A DNA stretch of 64,000 nt from Nocardia sp. NBC_01327 (GCF_035958815.1 NZ_CP108384.1:124001-188000), one strand, 5' to 3'; counted from the first letter of the stretch, positions 1-8,743 are shown. The notes: generated by a model not told the origin, from the sequence alone. Program-made: numbers and translations.

Positions 1-69
1 CAGCATCGTCGATGCGGGGTGGCCGGTCCGGGCTCGGCGAATGTTCGGTGTGCATGGAGGTAGAGCAGC

Positions 70-957
70 GTGACCGGCGCGATGAGTGTGGCCTTGCGCG
101 CGGTGCGTGACCGCTTACTGGGTGCGATCCGTGCGAGCGGGTCGGCTACGGCTGACCTGACCAGGGGTGCCGCCGACGCATTGGAGGGCGCACCGCGTTG
201 GCTCTCTGGCGCCGACATCGAGGCCGCCGATCAGGTGACATGGTTCAGCGGCACGACCGACGAAGACGAGCAAATCGAGCAAATCAGGTTTCGCCTGGAG
301 GATGTGTGGAGCAAGCCCCTGACCGACGCCGGCGGTGTCCAGATAGGAGCCACCTTCGAACGAGAACATTCCTACCCGGCAGCGATCCGATGGATAGAGC
401 AACCGACACGAGAAGCCGACACGAAAGTCACCCCAATCGAGGTGATCTACGGGTTCCGTACTGCGCTCGGCAAGCCTGAGGATGCTCCGTGGGCCGACGC
501 TGTCCGAAAATCGGGTCAACCGCCCAACTACCTCATAGCCCATGCCGATCGCGACGGCTTCTGGGCCAGCATCAACCGGGGGACCGAAGCTGTCCCGGAC
601 TGGGTCGATGTGAAGGTGAATGGACGGGAATTCGGGCAGATGCTTGCCGCGGACGAGAATTCCGCGCGCGCCATCGGACGAAACCCCGCAGGTGAACACG
701 TGCTCATTGCGTGCTCGTCCGGCGCGCCCGAGGCCTCCGCTGCCCGGCTGGCAGCTGAACACCTTCACACAACCGGTGTGGTGACCGGGCCCATTCACGC
801 TCCCACCGATACGGCTGCAACGCCAATTTCCGGGAGTGGTGACAGTGTGCGCACCCATCTGGGCGTGCTGGCTCGCCCGCGTCGCAAATTTCTGGGTGTG
901 ATACCTCTGCCGCGTGACAAATTGTTCGAGTCGTACCCACCGCCGGAGAATCCGTGA
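70..957 (+). CDS. Hypothetical protein, upstream partner of a T7SS-associated gene
   Basis: A 295-residue protein that I do not recognise as a family. The GTG start at 70 is chosen because GGAGG (56-60) sits 9 nt upstream. There is no signal peptide or membrane segment; the C-terminal third holds an Ala-rich HVLIACSSGAPEASAARLA stretch. Its stop overlaps the GTG start of the next gene (GTGA, 954-957), so the two are probably translated together, which links it to type VII secretion. The protein may be a secretion-associated or toxin-related component, but no catalytic motif is visible. Confidence 0.75.
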   Translation: MTGAMSVALRAVRDRLLGAIRASGSATADLTRGAADALEGAPRWLSGADIEAADQVTWFSGTTDEDEQIEQIRFRLEDVWSKPLTDAGGVQIGATFEREHSYPAAIRWIEQPTREADTKVTPIEVIYGFRTALGKPEDAPWADAVRKSGQPPNYLIAHADRDGFWASINRGTEAVPDWVDVKVNGREFGQMLAADENSARAIGRNPAGEHVLIACSSGAPEASAARLAAEHLHTTGVVTGPIHAPTDTAATPISGSGDSVRTHLGVLARPRRKFLGVIPLPRDKLFESYPPPENP

Positions 958-1505
958 CAACCGAACGAAAGGGAGTGTGGCCGATGGATCCGTCCTCAGC
1001 AGTGCGCCACGGTGACTGGTTCGTGCTCTTCGACCCGAACTGGGCTGGTGACCCCACCCAGGACACGCCGCCGGCGGAGGTGATGGTCGGTGGGTGGAGA
1101 CTCGAGCAGGATGGGACGCTCGGGCCTTTCCGGCCGAATCCGGGGTATCGGCCGCAGACCCCGGACACCCCGAGCGACCCTCTCGACGCCCTGCTGCGCC
1201 TCATCACCGCCGGAGAGGACCGTAGCGATCAGATCATCCCGGCACTCACCCACACCGTCGTCGAGATCGCCTGCGACGACCAGAACGAGCCGCGGACAGC
1301 CCTCTCCCCCGACAACATTCCGTGCGTGGTCGTCGTGACCGCCGAAATCCACAAACACCAACTGGCCGTGCCACGATGGCTGCCTGTGCTGGGCGCACGA
1401 CTTCCCGAGACCGTCCCCGACGGCACCGACGTGTGGTTCAACCCTGGAAGCGATCATCCATTCCGCCTGGCCACCACCGCGATCCGTGCGGCCGGCCAGA
1501 CGTGA
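954..1505 (+). CDS. Type VII secretion system-associated protein
   Basis: A 183-residue protein whose layout matches the small actinobacterial family annotated as type VII secretion system-associated protein: an N-terminal GDWFVLFDPNW strand, a GGWRLEQDGTLGPFRPNPGYRP block, then the DPLDALLRL helix and a C-terminal FNPGSDHPFRL strand. The biochemical role of this family is not established. The GTG start overlaps the previous stop by four bases, indicating an operon. A strong hairpin follows about 140 bp downstream. Assignment rests on pattern memory of the family, not a search. Confidence 0.7.
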   Translation: MTTERKGVWPMDPSSAVRHGDWFVLFDPNWAGDPTQDTPPAEVMVGGWRLEQDGTLGPFRPNPGYRPQTPDTPSDPLDALLRLITAGEDRSDQIIPALTHTVVEIACDDQNEPRTALSPDNIPCVVVVTAEIHKHQLAVPRWLPVLGARLPETVPDGTDVWFNPGSDHPFRLATTAIRAAGQT

Positions 1506-1648
1506 GATCCCCTGTTCACGCCGTCGTGGTCACCGAGGCAGCGGTCGGATCGGTTCGTGCCTCATCGACTCAGCGCCCGCGCCACCTGAGGGGTGCGACA
1601 ACGCCGCCATCTAGCGCTGCGAGTCACACCTGGCGATACCCGAACACG

Positions 1649-1690
1649 CCGCCGGTTGTCGGCAAACGATCGTTTACCGACAACCGGCGG
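1649..1690. terminator. Perfect 14-bp hairpin with palindromic loop
   Basis: CCGCCGGTTGTCGG (1649-1662) pairs perfectly with CCGACAACCGGCGG (1677-1690). The loop contains the palindrome AAACGATCGTTT, so the whole 42 bp is almost symmetrical. It lies after the T7SS pair and could be a bidirectional terminator or a protein-binding site. A second, weaker hairpin (AGTAGCGG/CCGCTACT) lies near 1722-1752. Confidence 0.6.
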
Positions 1691-1800
1691 GGTGACAGCG
1701 ACGTCGAGAACGATGGCGGGTAGTAGCGGGCTTACCCACGCATCCGCTACTGCCGCTGGAATGCCTGCGTAAACAAGGTCACCAGGTGCGGGAGCGGCCG

Positions 1801-2064
1801 ATGGACCACGTACTCGCCGAACTGAACCGGCAATCGACGACCCGCTCCGCCGCAGGCGACGACTCCCTGGCCCGCGCGGCGGTACTCGCCTCCACCTTCG
1901 GTGAGCTCGCCGGGCACACCCGTTGGGACGATGTACACACCCGGGAGGCGCTGCGCGAGAAGAACATCCACTGTCCGGTAATTGATCACGTGGTGGTGAA
2001 CCTCTATCTCGAGCAGTTCGCGGCGTCGGGATTCCTTCCCGTTGTCACGGTCGGGGCCCGCTGA
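1801..2064 (+). CDS. Small hypothetical protein
   Basis: About 87 residues from the ATG at 1801, preceded by GGGAG; an in-frame GTG at 1786 would add five residues. It is mostly helical with no signal peptide or membrane segment, and I do not recognise the family. It stands alone between a hairpin and the first SapA-like gene, on the same strand as both. Codon positions look normal for high-G+C coding DNA. Confidence 0.45.
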   Translation: MDHVLAELNRQSTTRSAAGDDSLARAAVLASTFGELAGHTRWDDVHTREALREKNIHCPVIDHVVVNLYLEQFAASGFLPVVTVGAR

Positions 2065-2344
2065 GCCGCACCGGAAGATCCAGCCCGCGCACGATTAGAA
2101 AAAACACGCTGTATCCAGCTGACAGGCGACGGGGTTCGGCTACCGGGGATCGCGGCATCGAAATCGTGGTGCGGGCAGCATGTTACGTCCAGAAACAGGT
2201 GTCGCGCGTCGGGATACGCTAGAGAGTTCCCGCGGCGCGAGTATCGGTCGCGGGAACCTTCCCAGCGGTGGGAATGCCGCGCGAGAGTACCATACTCCGC
2301 GCGACAAGCGCTCGGCAGATGTGTTGCGGAACAAGGGAGTACCC

Positions 2345-2809
2345 ATGAAGAATCTGAAGTTGCGGGCCCGGCTGGCCGTGGGGTTCGCGGCGGCTGCCTT
2401 CTTTGCTGCGTCGGTAGCGGCGGGCGGGCCCGCGGCGGCAGCCTCTTCGCCTGAAGAGACGTGCGGCGCAGGGTATTACGCGATCGATCACGGGAACATC
2501 GAAACGCAGGCGACCGTCTGGTTGATGTACAACGGCTCCACCGACTGCGTTGTCACATGGAAGACGGCAAAGATCGGGACACCGACACTGCTGACGGCAG
2601 CGGTGGGTACCGGGGGTATCGGTGGTGGCATCCCCACGATTCCGTTCCACGGTGTGAGCAACAATATGGACATCGACGCGGGCTCGTTTTCGTACTACGC
2701 AGGCCCTGTCTACTGGTACGCCCCGCACACTTGCATCTACTGGTACGGCTCGTTCGGAGGCGCCAATAACGGCGGCTCCGCTGGTGGTGGCCCATCACAC
2801 TGCGGCTGA
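2345..2809 (+). CDS. SapA-like exported protein, copy 1
   Basis: A 154-residue precursor. The first 33 residues are a classic signal peptide: KNLKLRAR, then an Ala-rich hydrophobic core ending in an AAA-type cleavage region. The mature part resembles Streptomyces spore-associated protein A: four cysteines (CGAGYY, DCVVTW, TCIYW, SHCG) and the motif YYAGPV. The cysteines probably form two disulfides. ATG 2345 follows AAGGGAG. The copy has a Gly-rich insert (GGIGGGIP) and a longer tail than the other two SapA-like proteins in this window. The function of SapA-like proteins is not firmly known; they are secreted and spore- or cell-surface-associated in Streptomyces. Confidence 0.8.
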   Translation: MKNLKLRARLAVGFAAAAFFAASVAAGGPAAAASSPEETCGAGYYAIDHGNIETQATVWLMYNGSTDCVVTWKTAKIGTPTLLTAAVGTGGIGGGIPTIPFHGVSNNMDIDAGSFSYYAGPVYWYAPHTCIYWYGSFGGANNGGSAGGGPSHCG

Positions 2810-3000
2810 CCGATTCGGAAGGTCACGGCAGATCAGCAGCCGCCGGTCCAGAGGGAGCCCAGGGTGAGTTCGAGTCCAGACGGGGACAGGCAAAGTGCCC
2901 CTGACATGCGGTGGAAGCCGTCGGTTTGTCGCTGTCCGGATACGATCGTTCGCGAGACACCCTCAGCTGCAGTAGGTTTCCGCAGGCGAGATCTGTAAAG

Positions 3001-3020
3001 GTTGGCGCGTACGCGCCAAC
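3001..3020. repeat. 20-bp perfect palindrome
   Basis: GTTGGCGCGTACGCGCCAAC is its own reverse complement. It lies 36 bp upstream of a resolvase gene remnant, where serine-recombinase genes often keep their crossover site, so it may be a relic of a res or regulatory site. Confidence 0.5.
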
Positions 3021-3034
3021 GTCAACCTGCCGGG

Positions 3035-3109
3035 GGTTCGCAATACACTCCGCGCCATGCGAATCGGCTACGGACGCGTCTCCGCCCGCGACCAACACCC
3101 CGAAGCCCA
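3035..3109 (+). repeat. 75-bp inverted repeat, copy A (resolvase 5' end)
   Basis: This segment matches the reverse complement of 4590-4664 with only a few mismatches (for example GACGCGTCTCCGCCC versus GACGAGTCTCCACCC). It covers the upstream region and first codons of a resolvase-type serine recombinase. Confidence 0.75.
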
Positions 3110-3120
3110 ACTCGACCTGT
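3057..3120 (+). pseudogene. Serine recombinase (resolvase) N-terminal fragment
   Basis: The first ~19 codons read MRIGYGRVSARDQHPEAQ, the catalytic-domain start of resolvase/invertase family serine recombinases, with the nucleophilic Ser in the GRVS motif. The similarity stops at about residue 19 and the reading frame continues into unrelated sequence, so only the 5' end survives. Confidence 0.75.
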
Positions 3121-3786
3121 GGTTCCATGCAACACCCCGTTCGATGAAAGCCGGTCCGGAAATCCCCTCCGCGAACGGCTTTCGTCGTTTCTGCCCAACA
3201 GCACCGTTCGGTTTTCATCGGGACACTTCACGTCATACGGTGTCGACGGTGGTACTCAGGTCTGTCGGAGTGAAGACCTTGCCCGAGAAAGACTCCGACT
3301 CGTTCAAGTGAGATACAAACGACTCTGCGGCGCCGCAGAGTACACCGGATTCGCACGAATCGACGTATAACTCCGACCCGCCTGACCATGTACCGAGCAG
3401 GCCACGTGACTCTGCCACCCTCGCGGCCGTCGAACCGTCGACGATATCGACTCACCCGACCCGCGCGATGTGTTGCTGGCCGACCTTCGGGCGGCAGGCT
3501 ACACCTCACTCACACAATTCATCACCGCTCTGCGCCGCGATCGCGGCGCAGACACACAGCCCCCCGCCACCTGAGTGTCGCGACCGATAACACGCCACGG
3601 ATCCTGCGCCCTGCGTGCCGGCGCGGCAGACCTTGACCATCCGCCCCCCGGTTCAGCTGACTGGTTCCTGATTCGGTGATCCAACACCAGCTAGTCCACC
3701 CCCCACCAGCATGCACTGAGACACATACGTTCTCGAGGTTTACCGCCACCAGTGCATGCTCATCGGCTCTCCCTGCCGGTCTGGCG
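3121..3786. other. Region with gene fragments only
   Basis: No convincing complete gene. A 45-codon open stretch on the plus strand (3437-3574, ending TGA) has coding-like character (DVLLADLRAAGYTSLTQF) but lacks a plausible start codon and ribosome site, so it may be the tail of a lost gene. The rest looks like decayed mobile DNA between the two resolvase fragments. Confidence 0.4.
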
Positions 3787-4164
3787 TCACCACCAGCTAT
3801 CGCCGCCGCCGAAGACGTCCCCGATGACATCAGCGGCCAGGATCCCACCCCCGATCCCCAAAGCGATCTGCGCTGCCCCGGAAAGGAAATCACTCCCACC
3901 GGACCGGCGATCATCAGCGTCGCCCCGCTGCTGGTAATCCGACACCTGCTGCCGCAGTTGAGCATTCTCCTGCCGCAGCTGGGCGATAGCCTGATCCTGC
4001 CCGATCAGCAGTTGCACCATCGCATCGATAGCGCCCGGATCGCGGGCGATCCGCTGCTGGGCGAGAGCCTCCACCTCAGGGTCCCGCTGCCCGGGCCGCG
4101 CCCCCTGACGGTCGATCTTCTGAAACAACCCATCGACAATCTGCTGTGCCTGCGAAGTATTCAT
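3787..4164 (-). CDS. DUF2076-like protein
   Basis: A 125-residue protein. The N-terminus (NTSQAQQIVDGLFQKID) and the phrase RDPEVEALAQQRI followed by an AQLRQENAQLRQQV coiled coil (about residues 58-78) match the DUF2076 layout. The tail is Gly-rich and ends FGGGDSWW, as in related proteins. The family's function is unknown. It lies alone between the two inverted resolvase fragments and is probably cargo trapped between them or an older chromosomal gene. Confidence 0.6.
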   Translation of the reverse strand: MNTSQAQQIVDGLFQKIDRQGARPGQRDPEVEALAQQRIARDPGAIDAMVQLLIGQDQAIAQLRQENAQLRQQVSDYQQRGDADDRRSGGSDFLSGAAQIALGIGGGILAADVIGDVFGGGDSWW

Positions 4165-4501
4165 TTCCGGTTCCTTCCGTTCCTCACTGGCCGCTCATCC
4201 GGCCCGAGTACACGGTCACCCCAGCCGCTGACAATGCGCCGACAACCCACCGACAGCCAGCCATTCCAGCCCCGCGACCAGAAGGGGCAACTCCGTATTC
4301 CCCTGGCCAGGGTGCGCCGGCCTACGGCGGCCTGAAGAAGCCCGACTGCAAGGTGGTCGTACGACATCTGCGCCGCAGGCAGCGAACGCGACGGCCGGCT
4401 CCAGGTCACCGAAGAACAGCCATCGATTGCCGAATCCGTTCAACCCACTGAATTCCACGGTGTACCCGCAGCGGACGCTGCCCTCGTCGTCGGATGACGC
4501 G
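4165..4501. other. No gene seen
   Basis: Upstream region of the minus-strand DUF2076-like gene, plus decayed sequence that could be the rest of the neighbouring resolvase. No open frame with a credible start was found. Confidence 0.4.
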
Positions 4502-4642
4502 CCGGTCGCCTTTCGGCCGGGCGGTCAGGCTGCCGGAGGCTTTGTCGATGAAGATTTGTTCGCATCCGGCTACGGTGAGCGCGTCATTCTGGGCTTCGGG
4601 GTGTTGGTCGCGGGTGGAGACTCGTCCGTAGCCGATTCGCAT
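4502..4642 (-). pseudogene. Serine recombinase (resolvase) N-terminal fragment, longer copy
   Basis: From ATG 4642 the frame reads MRIGYGRVSTRDQHPEAQ and continues through FIDKASGSLTARPK, about 45 residues of a resolvase catalytic domain including the catalytic Ser and the ASG turn. After that the frame becomes unrelated Arg-rich sequence. It is inverted relative to the fragment at 3057 and extends further into the gene. Confidence 0.75.
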
Positions 4643-4664
4643 GGCGCGGAGTGTATTGCGAACC
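4590..4664 (-). repeat. 75-bp inverted repeat, copy B
   Basis: Reverse-complement partner of 3035-3109. Together the pair encloses about 1.5 kb carrying the DUF2076-like gene. Confidence 0.75.
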
Positions 4665-4854
4665 GCCGAGCGAGCGGCAGTCGTCGTGGCTTCGACCACG
4701 GATACGCGCCTTCCACGAACAGGGCATCGAAGACCCTTTCAGCTCGATGGCTTCCCAGTCGTGGCAGGCATTGTCGACATCCCCGAGACAGAGTTCCCTA
4801 CGCTGTTGCCCACCCGGACACGTCTGTTCCGACCCGAAAGCTTGGGAGTGTGGA

Positions 4855-5265
4855 ATGCTTAGCGCAAGGAAATTTACTGCGGCCTGCGCCGTTTCGGTCG
4901 CAATGGTTGGCGGAGCAGTTGTATTCGTACCGGGTACAGCATCGGCGGCGACGTACGGCGGTCAATGCGGTGGAGGGTACGGTGTCATTGATTCAGCTGG
5001 GGTGAACGGCGGAACCGTGTTCTTAACCTATAGCAGCGTTACTGGAAAGAATTGCGTTGTCACAGTTCGCGATCAGCCAGGAGGCAGGGAAGAGATGGCC
5101 GCCCAGGTCGGTCGTTCGGGTGATCCTGGTTCCGTCGCTACCGACAAGGGAAACTTCACCACATACGCGGGACCGGTTTATGTTTCGGCCCCGCACGAAT
5201 GCATCGATTGGTACGGCGATATCAGAGGCGCTTGGGGTGGGCGAGAGAACAGTCATTGCCGGTGA
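4855..5265 (+). CDS. SapA-like exported protein, copy 2
   Basis: A 136-residue precursor with a signal peptide (SARKFTAACAVSVAMVGGAV, cleavage probably after ASA near residue 31). The mature ~105 residues are the closest of the three copies to Streptomyces SapA: CGGGYGVID, TVFLTYSSVTGKNCVVTVR, YAGPVYVSAP and CIDWYGDIRG. It keeps the four conserved cysteines. ATG 4855 follows GGGAG at 4844-4848. It sits directly downstream of a resolvase remnant and upstream of an integrase remnant. Confidence 0.85.
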   Translation: MLSARKFTAACAVSVAMVGGAVVFVPGTASAATYGGQCGGGYGVIDSAGVNGGTVFLTYSSVTGKNCVVTVRDQPGGREEMAAQVGRSGDPGSVATDKGNFTTYAGPVYVSAPHECIDWYGDIRGAWGGRENSHCR

Positions 5266-5274
5266 CACCCCGGT

Positions 5275-5400
5275 GGTAATCATCGCCCGCACCTCATCAG
5301 CACGCGGGCGCAGGTCCGAGCACCGCAACCCCTGTGCCTTGTCCAGGCAAGCCCCGGTCTCGAACAGCAGCAGAATCAGAAACTGATGGTCGCACCGCCG
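5275..5400 (-). pseudogene. Tyrosine recombinase fragment
   Basis: Read on the minus strand, about 40 codons give LILLLFETGACLDKAQGLRC, the helix and catalytic-Arg region typical of phage-type integrases (usual form LLFETGLRxxEALGL). The Arg position is altered to Cys and no start, HxxR box or Tyr is present, so this is a non-functional remnant. Confidence 0.5.
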
Positions 5401-5467
5401 GTGTGCTGCCGTGGAAGCTTCTCCGCTGCCCGACAAGCGCTTCGGCCATCAGTTGCTCTCCGGCGAC

Positions 5468-5926
5468 CTACTGGACGTATACGCCGACGTCCTTTCCCGC
5501 CTGTGTGCTGTAGTAGACCGACACGGCGCCGTGCGTCGGCGGCAGGGAGCCGAGGTTGCAATTACCGTCGTCGCGCACGAGAAAACTGACCCAGTGCAGC
5601 AATTTCCGGACTGCCGCCGCCCGCTCAGTGAGTTCCCGTTCGGCCTCCGCCGACACACGTTCCATCACCGCCGCTGCTCCGATCGGGAACAGCCGCAGCG
5701 CGGTATTGAAATGAAGAAGATCGCGTAGCCAGTCTTATTGATCATGAGGCAAATCGTCAGGTTGTGGATCGGCGCCGGCGATCTCGAGTAGCAGTCGGTC
5801 GACCATGCGCTGATGGTCTGGATCGACCAGCACGTAGCGTTTTCGCAGCCAGGAGTAAAGCCCGTCGTGCGTCTGGTCCTCGATGAACACGCTGAGCGAC
5901 AGTTCGACGCCGGGCGGGCGGTTCAA
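5468..5926 (-). pseudogene. Small gene split by an in-frame TAA
   Basis: On the minus strand, 63 codons from ATG 5926 end in TAA at 5737-5735. The same frame then continues with coding-like sequence (DWLRDLLHFNTALRLFPIG) into a second open stretch whose first ATG or GTG is at about 5665-5668 and which stops at 5468. It is either one gene broken by a stop codon or two adjacent small genes, the second starting at 5668. Neither half is recognised. The second half contains an amphipathic helix (RVSAEAERELTERAAAVRKL). Confidence 0.4.
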
Positions 5927-6110
5927 GAATTCACCCCGTGAGAAGTTGGCGACAGGACTCTGGGCACGTTGCCCGTCCAGAGCTGGGAAGGGGGCGGTCT
6001 CTGACCGGCAGGGGTTCTGGCACGCTCAACAACCTGGCTGACCTCACCGACTTTCCGCGGACCCTAGAGGTTGGTGGGCATCGTCTGATCATGCGACACC
6101 GGAGGAAAGC

Positions 6111-6521
6111 ATGCGCGTGCACAGTCAGGGAATTCGGATCGGACTCGCAGTCCTGGCGATCCTCGGAGGCTCAGTCGCGATCGCTGCCCCCGCCAACGCG
6201 GTGGCTACCCCTGCCGAGGCGTGTGGCGACAATTATCACGAGATCGACTATCGCGATGTCCCGGGTGCTCGTATTCACTTGCTCTACAACGGATCTGTCG
6301 ACTGCGTGGCTACTACGAACAACACTCCGGGTAAGAAAGTTGGGCTGGGGGCTTTTATCGAAAAGCTCAAGGACGGGGTCCACTCGGATCCGCAGGCGGA
6401 AACGGGTGGCTTTTGGTACTACGCTGGACCCGTGAGGGTCACCGCGCCACATACCTGCGTCGGCTGGGGTGGCAGCGGGCCGACGAAAACTATCGTTGTT
6501 GGGCCGGACCACTGTGGTTGA
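6111..6521 (+). CDS. SapA-like exported protein, copy 3
   Basis: A 136-residue precursor. The signal peptide covers about residues 1-30 (GIRIGLAVLAILGGSVAIAA, cleavage near ANA). The mature part keeps the four cysteines (ACGDNYHEID, DCVATT, TCVGW, DHCG) and the YYAGPV motif of SapA-like proteins. GGAGG precedes the ATG by a normal distance. It is diverged from the other copies, which suggests separate acquisition or old duplication, not recent copying. Confidence 0.8.
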   Translation: MRVHSQGIRIGLAVLAILGGSVAIAAPANAVATPAEACGDNYHEIDYRDVPGARIHLLYNGSVDCVATTNNTPGKKVGLGAFIEKLKDGVHSDPQAETGGFWYYAGPVRVTAPHTCVGWGGSGPTKTIVVGPDHCG

Positions 6522-6606
6522 GTGACGGAGACGCGCTGTCCGGCACGAACCCAACCATGGCAGCAAGCCCAACGCGACAGCGACTGACACCGGCACCGAA
6601 AACCGC

Positions 6607-6777
6607 ATGCAGGCGCGCTCGGTGAAAATGCCGCAGGAGCTCGATTCGCGTGTCGAGGTCCGTGCCGCGGGACTCGGCATGACCAAGAGCGCCTATTTTC
6701 GCTGGTTGGCCGAGAAAGATCTGAAGAACGCATACAGCGACGAGCCGGAGCGTCAGAAGCCGTGCGAACGGCGGTGA
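6607..6777 (+). CDS. Short ribbon-helix-helix-like protein
   Basis: A 56-residue open frame. SVKMPQELDSRVEVRAAGLG followed by MTKSAYFRWLAEKDL has the strand-helix-helix pattern of CopG/Arc-type DNA-binding proteins, which serve as antitoxins or plasmid accessory regulators. The ribosome site is weak; an internal ATG at 6630 is possible. No adjacent toxin is visible, so it may be an orphan or remnant. Confidence 0.45.
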   Translation: MQARSVKMPQELDSRVEVRAAGLGMTKSAYFRWLAEKDLKNAYSDEPERQKPCERR

Positions 6778-6820
6778 CCACGAGTGAGGATTTCCTCGAT
6801 GTATGGCCACGACTCCACTG

Positions 6821-7511
6821 TGCGAAAACAACATCGGTGCCACCGACCAGCCCGAGAACCCAGCCCGACTACACCCGGCGGGCTCGACGACCCGCCCGCG
6901 TCACCTCGTCCCGCATCGGTGAGGTGATGTGCGGGAACAACATTGGTTGCCGTCGAACCCGAGTCAACCTTCGGTGCCCAGGTCGATGTATTCGCGCCAG
7001 GTTCCCCATCGCGGTTCGCGTTTATCGCGGGGATGAATCCCCAGGCCAGGAAAGGTTTTGTCGATGCGTGCCGCGGTCAGTGGCGCTGAGACCGGTGCGA
7101 GAGAGTGCAGGCCCGGCAGGTCTTCCCACGCTCCGGTCTTGTCGACCGTCCGAACGCGTGCGATCACCCCGTCATGGACGTAGACCACCGCACGCAACCG
7201 TTCGCGGCGCACCGCCGGCACTCGCGCCGGGCCCGCGGACAGCCGCCGATCCATCTCGAAATCCGGATCCTCGGTGCCCGCGAACTCCGCCTCGAGCTCC
7301 TCGACCGTGCGCGAGTTGCGGTAGATCACCATCGCGCAGTCCGGATCATGCTGTGTCGCAGGCAATCCCAGCTCTTCGAACTGGTTGCGCATCCACTCAT
7401 AGGGGACGAAAACGCCTTCGGGACCGAGTCGACCGTGACCACGGTATGTGTGCCGATCGCCAGGCGTTCACGGATGACCTTCAGATTCTCCCGCACCCAG
7501 CGGGCGTTCTT
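6821..7511. repeat. Diverged duplicate of the 39808-40530 locus
   Basis: This ~690-bp block is strongly similar to 39808-40530, including the downstream noncoding part. Both copies carry two short motifs of form GTGCGAwAACAACATyG, here at about 6820 and 6929, there at about 39806 and 39895. The duplication is therefore of a DNA segment, not just a gene. Confidence 0.75.
6964..7511 (-). pseudogene. Truncated, frameshifted copy of the Phd-like gene
   Basis: The intact relative is at 39955-40683. Here the C-terminal 142 codons are open and highly similar (for example RRLSAGPARVPAVRRERLRA), but near 7410-7420 a one-base deletion relative to the intact copy shifts the frame, and the first ~60 codons, including the Phd/YefM-like start, are missing. 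The break at ~7511 joins it to an unrelated calpain-like fragment. Confidence 0.7.
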
Positions 7512-7513
7512 CG

Positions 7514-7753
7514 GTGGATGCGGGCAAGCCGGTGCCGCTCACCGTGGCCACTCCGCCGGGCGCCAAGGACGGCGCGGCCCACGAGGTGATGATCATGGCG
7601 GCCCGCGGTGACAAACTGGAGATCTACAACCCGTGGGGATTCACCGAGTGGGTGACCAAACAGCAGTTCATCGACGGCCAGCTGGGTCAGCTGACCAGCG
7701 ACAGCCCGACCACCGGACTGAGCGACCCGACCTCGGTCGCACTCCCGCAATGA
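7514..7753 (+). pseudogene. C-terminal fragment of a calpain-like cysteine protease domain
   Basis: About 79 codons. AAHEVMIM followed by LEIYNPWGFTEW fits the His and Asn (NPWG) part of a calpain-family (C2) papain-like active site; the N-terminal Cys part is absent because the sequence upstream belongs to the Phd-like duplication. Such domains occur at the ends of polymorphic toxins and T7SS effectors. The apparent ATG lies at the junction and is unlikely to be the native start. Confidence 0.5.
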
Positions 7754-8193
7754 GCGAGGATGCCAGGCGTCCGGACAGTGCCTTCCTCGACGTCGACATT
7801 CCGGCCGCCCTCGCCGAGGGGCTACCGGATCCCGGGGACAAACGGTCGATGCTTTTCTCCGACGGGGTGATCGGTGCGGCACTGCGATTGGAGGATCTCG
7901 GAATCGGTCCCTACCCGACCGAGTTCTTGGCGTCATGTGTTCAGGCGATGGGGTTGTCGGCCGCGACCGAATTGCCCGAGCCGCTGATCGGCGCGCAGCC
8001 GACCCAGGTCGTCCGGGCCTGGATGACCGCTGCCGCGTCCGGCCGAGAACCGGATGTGGTGCGTGACGACCTTTTCGCACAATGGCTTTCGGTTGTCGCC
8101 GAGGTGCTGGCGGCCCGGCGACGGGTGCGGAAATCAGTGCCCCAGTCGATGCCGGAGAGTGCCGGAGATTCGGCCACTGTGCGGGACCGCTAG
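7750..8193 (+). CDS. Hypothetical protein, possible immunity partner
   Basis: A 147-residue protein, ATG 7750 overlapping the previous stop (ATGA). It is helical, acidic in its first half and Arg-rich near the end, with no signal peptide or transmembrane segment. Position directly after a truncated toxin-like protease suggests an immunity or chaperone role; this is inferred from gene order only, as I do not recognise the family. Confidence 0.55.
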   Translation: MSEDARRPDSAFLDVDIPAALAEGLPDPGDKRSMLFSDGVIGAALRLEDLGIGPYPTEFLASCVQAMGLSAATELPEPLIGAQPTQVVRAWMTAAASGREPDVVRDDLFAQWLSVVAEVLAARRRVRKSVPQSMPESAGDSATVRDR

Positions 8194-8268
8194 AAGGGGA
8201 CCCGATCCAGCGCGGACCCGTCGTACTGCCCCGCGATGCACTCCTTTCCCCGTCCCCGGCCTCTCGTG

Positions 8269-8457
8269 GTTCCGGACTGGTGAGGTCGCGTATTCAACTG
8301 TCGCGGGATGTGTCTGGTTTCCAGCCCTTGGGTGATCTTGGCCGGGGGCCCGTGGCGTAGCGGCTCCAGACGGCCGCCGGTCTGGGCGGCGAGTCTGGTT
8401 GTGGTGGTGTAGTGGTAGTTGAGGGCGTCGGCGACAACCGGGGCGGGCATTTCGAGG
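8269..8457 (-). repeat. 189-bp inverted repeat, copy A (integrase remnant)
   Basis: By eye this is a perfect reverse complement of 12049-12237. Read on the minus strand it encodes MPAPVVADALNYHYTTTTRL, the C-terminal signature of a common actinobacterial site-specific integrase family that normally ends TWSRYxxGDH. A frameshift after AAQTGG is present in both copies, so the piece had already decayed before it was duplicated. Confidence 0.85.
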
Positions 8458-8743
8458 GCCGGGCGCGGCGCGGTTGCATCTGGTCGAGCCCAACGCAAGA
8501 TCGACGGTGTCATTCGATCCTGTGGGGTGCTGTCGGCCAGGGGGGTGGAGCTGTGGCGGCGGAACGGCTGGACGAATTCGATACCCGCACACGAGGTCGC
8601 CATCGACCACTCGGGAGCGCAGGGCGTGCCACACACGATCGTCCCTGCCCGCTACAGAAGCACCTCGACGCCCTCGAGTCGAGCGAAATCCCCTGAATCA
8701 GTTCAACTTCCAGGTGCGGCCAACACGTGCGTGGCCACTGGCG

